From an uncultured Eubacteriales bacterium (GTDB taxonomy: Bacteria; Bacillota; Clostridia; Christensenellales; Aristaeellaceae): a stretch of DNA of 7,773 nucleotides. Below are positions 6,602-7,773 of this stretch, in pieces (the first letter of the stretch is position 1; each line of letters starts with the position of its first letter). The translations under genes were made by a program, and so were the position numbers. The DNA lies in contig CADBNX010000501.1 in assembly GCA_902796115.1 (NCBI GenBank), forward strand, positions 1-7,773, read 5' to 3'. The notes beneath the pieces were generated by a model. The model saw only the letters and a list, made by a program, of their open reading frames with translations. It made no database searches and was not told the origin of the DNA.

Positions 6602-7773
6602 TCAGGCATGGCTGACAACAAACGCTTCGAACTCATCCGGGGGAAGCGGCCTGGAAAAGTAATAGCCCTGCACATAGTCACAGCCCAGAACCTTCAGTGA
6701 AAAGATCTGTTCCGCCGTTTCCACGCCTTCGGCAATGATGGGCAGCCCGAGCGACTGCGCCATCCAGATGATCGCCCTCAGCAGCCTGGTATCCATCTGC
6801 TCCCGGAAAGCGGCCTGGATAAACTTCATATCCAGCTTCAGGGCATCGATCGGCAGGGCCGTAATCATATTCAGCGAAGAATATCCTGTGCCGAAATCGT
6901 CCATTTCTATATGAAATCCCTGATTCCGCAGGTTGTTTACCATGTCGATGATCTGTTCGGAGCTGTCCGTATAGGCCGATTCCGTGATTTCCAGCCGAAG
7001 ATCGCTCTGCTCAAGACCCGCGTTCCTCGCAATGCCCGACAGGGTCTCCGGAAGCTGCGGATCATAGAGGTTGATGCGGGAGACATTGACGGAAACGGGA
7101 ATCGTCCTTCCCAATGCGGTCTTCCACTTCCGGATCTGCGCGGCCGCTTCCGCCCATACATACGTATCCAGCTCCCGGATCAGTCCGTTCTCTTCAAAAA
7201 CCGGAATAAAGACGCCCGGACTGACAAGGCCGAGCTTCGGATGCTTCCAGCGGACAAGCGCTTCGGCGCTGTTGAGCACAGGCTTCTCCGGGCGGATATC
7301 GAATTTGGGCTGATAAAACACCATGAACTGCTTTTCCCGGAGCGCCGTATGGAAGTCTTCCATCAGCTGTTCCGAAAATACCTCTTTTTCGTGCATGGAC
7401 GCGTCATAGGTGCCCACAAACCCCGAAAAACTGCCTTTGATCACATTCGCGGCCTGCCTGGCACGGTCAAAACGCTGCTCCATGCTGATGCCGTGATCCG
7501 TCTGTGAATAGACGCCCATCCGGATACGGATATGGTATTTTTCCTTCATGTCCGCACAGACCCGGTCCAGGAAAGCTTCATAATCGTCCCTGTGCAGACA
7601 GTAAACAAGAAAAGTGTCCGCCTCTTCCCGGCACACGATGCCGTCGGTTTCGGATACCGTTTCCCGCAGCCGGTCCGCGATGCATTTGAGCACTTCATTC
7701 CCGGATTCTTTTCCGTAGCGTTCGTTCAGGATATGGAAATGGTTGATATTCAGCAGAACCGCATCGGTCGGAT
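6602..7773 (-). CDS. Degenerate GGDEF-EAL protein, predicted c-di-GMP phosphodiesterase (5' end outside window)
   Basis: Partial: the reading frame runs off the right edge, leaving 389 visible residues that end at a TGA. A GTG at 7693 could be taken for a start, but the frame upstream of it continues as clear GGDEF-domain sequence (DAVLLNINHFHILNERYG), so it is internal. Visible 1-125 is the GGDEF domain, whose signature reads EADTF (50-54) instead of GGDEF; it is probably not a cyclase. The EAL domain (about 148-385) begins with FYQPKF and AEALVRW. It keeps the residues known to bind metal or act in catalysis in this family: E170, N229, E261, D291/D292 in MDDFGTGYSS, K312, E348 in AEGVET and Q368 in VQGYYFSRPL. 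Hydrolysis of c-di-GMP to pGpG in the cytoplasm is therefore predicted. Any N-terminal sensor lies outside the window. It is the first visible gene of a same-strand run with the two kinases. Confidence 0.93.
   Translation of the reverse strand, partial: PTDAVLLNINHFHILNERYGKESGNEVLKCIADRLRETVSETDGIVCREEADTFLVYCLHRDDYEAFLDRVCADMKEKYHIRIRMGVYSQTDHGISMEQRFDRARQAANVIKGSFSGFVGTYDASMHEKEVFSEQLMEDFHTALREKQFMVFYQPKFDIRPEKPVLNSAEALVRWKHPKLGLVSPGVFIPVFEENGLIRELDTYVWAEAAAQIRKWKTALGRTIPVSVNVSRINLYDPQLPETLSGIARNAGLEQSDLRLEITESAYTDSSEQIIDMVNNLRNQGFHIEMDDFGTGYSSLNMITALPIDALKLDMKFIQAAFREQMDTRLLRAIIWMAQSLGLPIIAEGVETAEQIFSLKVLGCDYVQGYYFSRPLPPDEFEAFVVSHA
7610..7624 (-). other. Degenerate GGDEF signature (EADTF) within the EAL protein
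   Basis: At the position of the diguanylate cyclase active-site loop, the residues are Glu-Ala-Asp-Thr-Phe. Both glycines and the catalytic Glu are changed, with only the Asp and Phe retained. No RxxD inhibitory-site motif is seen at the expected place just before it. In the GGDEF family such changes abolish cyclase activity. Some degenerate domains bind GTP and activate a linked EAL domain, which is possible but not shown here. Confidence 0.85.

Noticed and set aside
7691..7693. GTG at 7693 as the start of the EAL gene
   Set aside because: The frame stays open to the window edge and the 26 upstream codons encode conserved GGDEF-domain sequence, so the gene extends beyond the window.

Overview
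The window is a block of signal-transduction genes, all on the minus strand, read from right to left. It holds the 3' part of a c-di-GMP EAL phosphodiesterase gene (cut by the right edge), a hybrid histidine kinase with two tandem periplasmic-binding-protein-like sensor domains, and a second hybrid kinase with a Cache-type extracellular sensor plus a PAS-like domain. The GC-rich codon use, the AAGGAGG ribosome binding site and the domain styles (the PAS-like variant, receivers with Asp-Trp at the phosphorylation site, degenerate GGDEF joined to EAL) resemble gut or anaerobic Clostridia (Lachnospiraceae/Oscillospiraceae-like). That assignment is an inference from style; no phylogenetic marker is present.

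Layout: 7773-6602 EAL protein (5' end missing); 6601-6517 short gap with a strong ribosome binding site near its 3' end; 6516-3244 VFT-VFT hybrid kinase; 3243-3192 short gap; 3191-69 Cache/PAS hybrid kinase; 68-1 gap holding a 9-bp tandem repeat and a near-consensus housekeeping promoter that fires leftward out of the window. Neither gap between the genes shows a promoter or a convincing terminator, so the three genes are probably cotranscribed. The promoter after the last gene implies that a separate transcription unit begins just beyond position 1.

How the genes may work together: both kinases are membrane proteins with an extracytoplasmic sensor, one HisKA/HATPase core and two intact receiver domains, but no Hpt and no DNA-binding output. 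Their receivers either pass phosphate to partners outside the window or tune the kinases themselves. The transmitter-receiver halves of the two kinases look paralogous while the sensors are unrelated. The upstream EAL protein keeps the full set of phosphodiesterase residues, so the cluster may link extracellular ligand sensing to c-di-GMP removal. No mobile element, CRISPR array, tRNA or rRNA was seen. The most open leads are the promoter/repeat region at the left edge, the asymmetry between the two VFT domains, and the missing phosphorelay partners.
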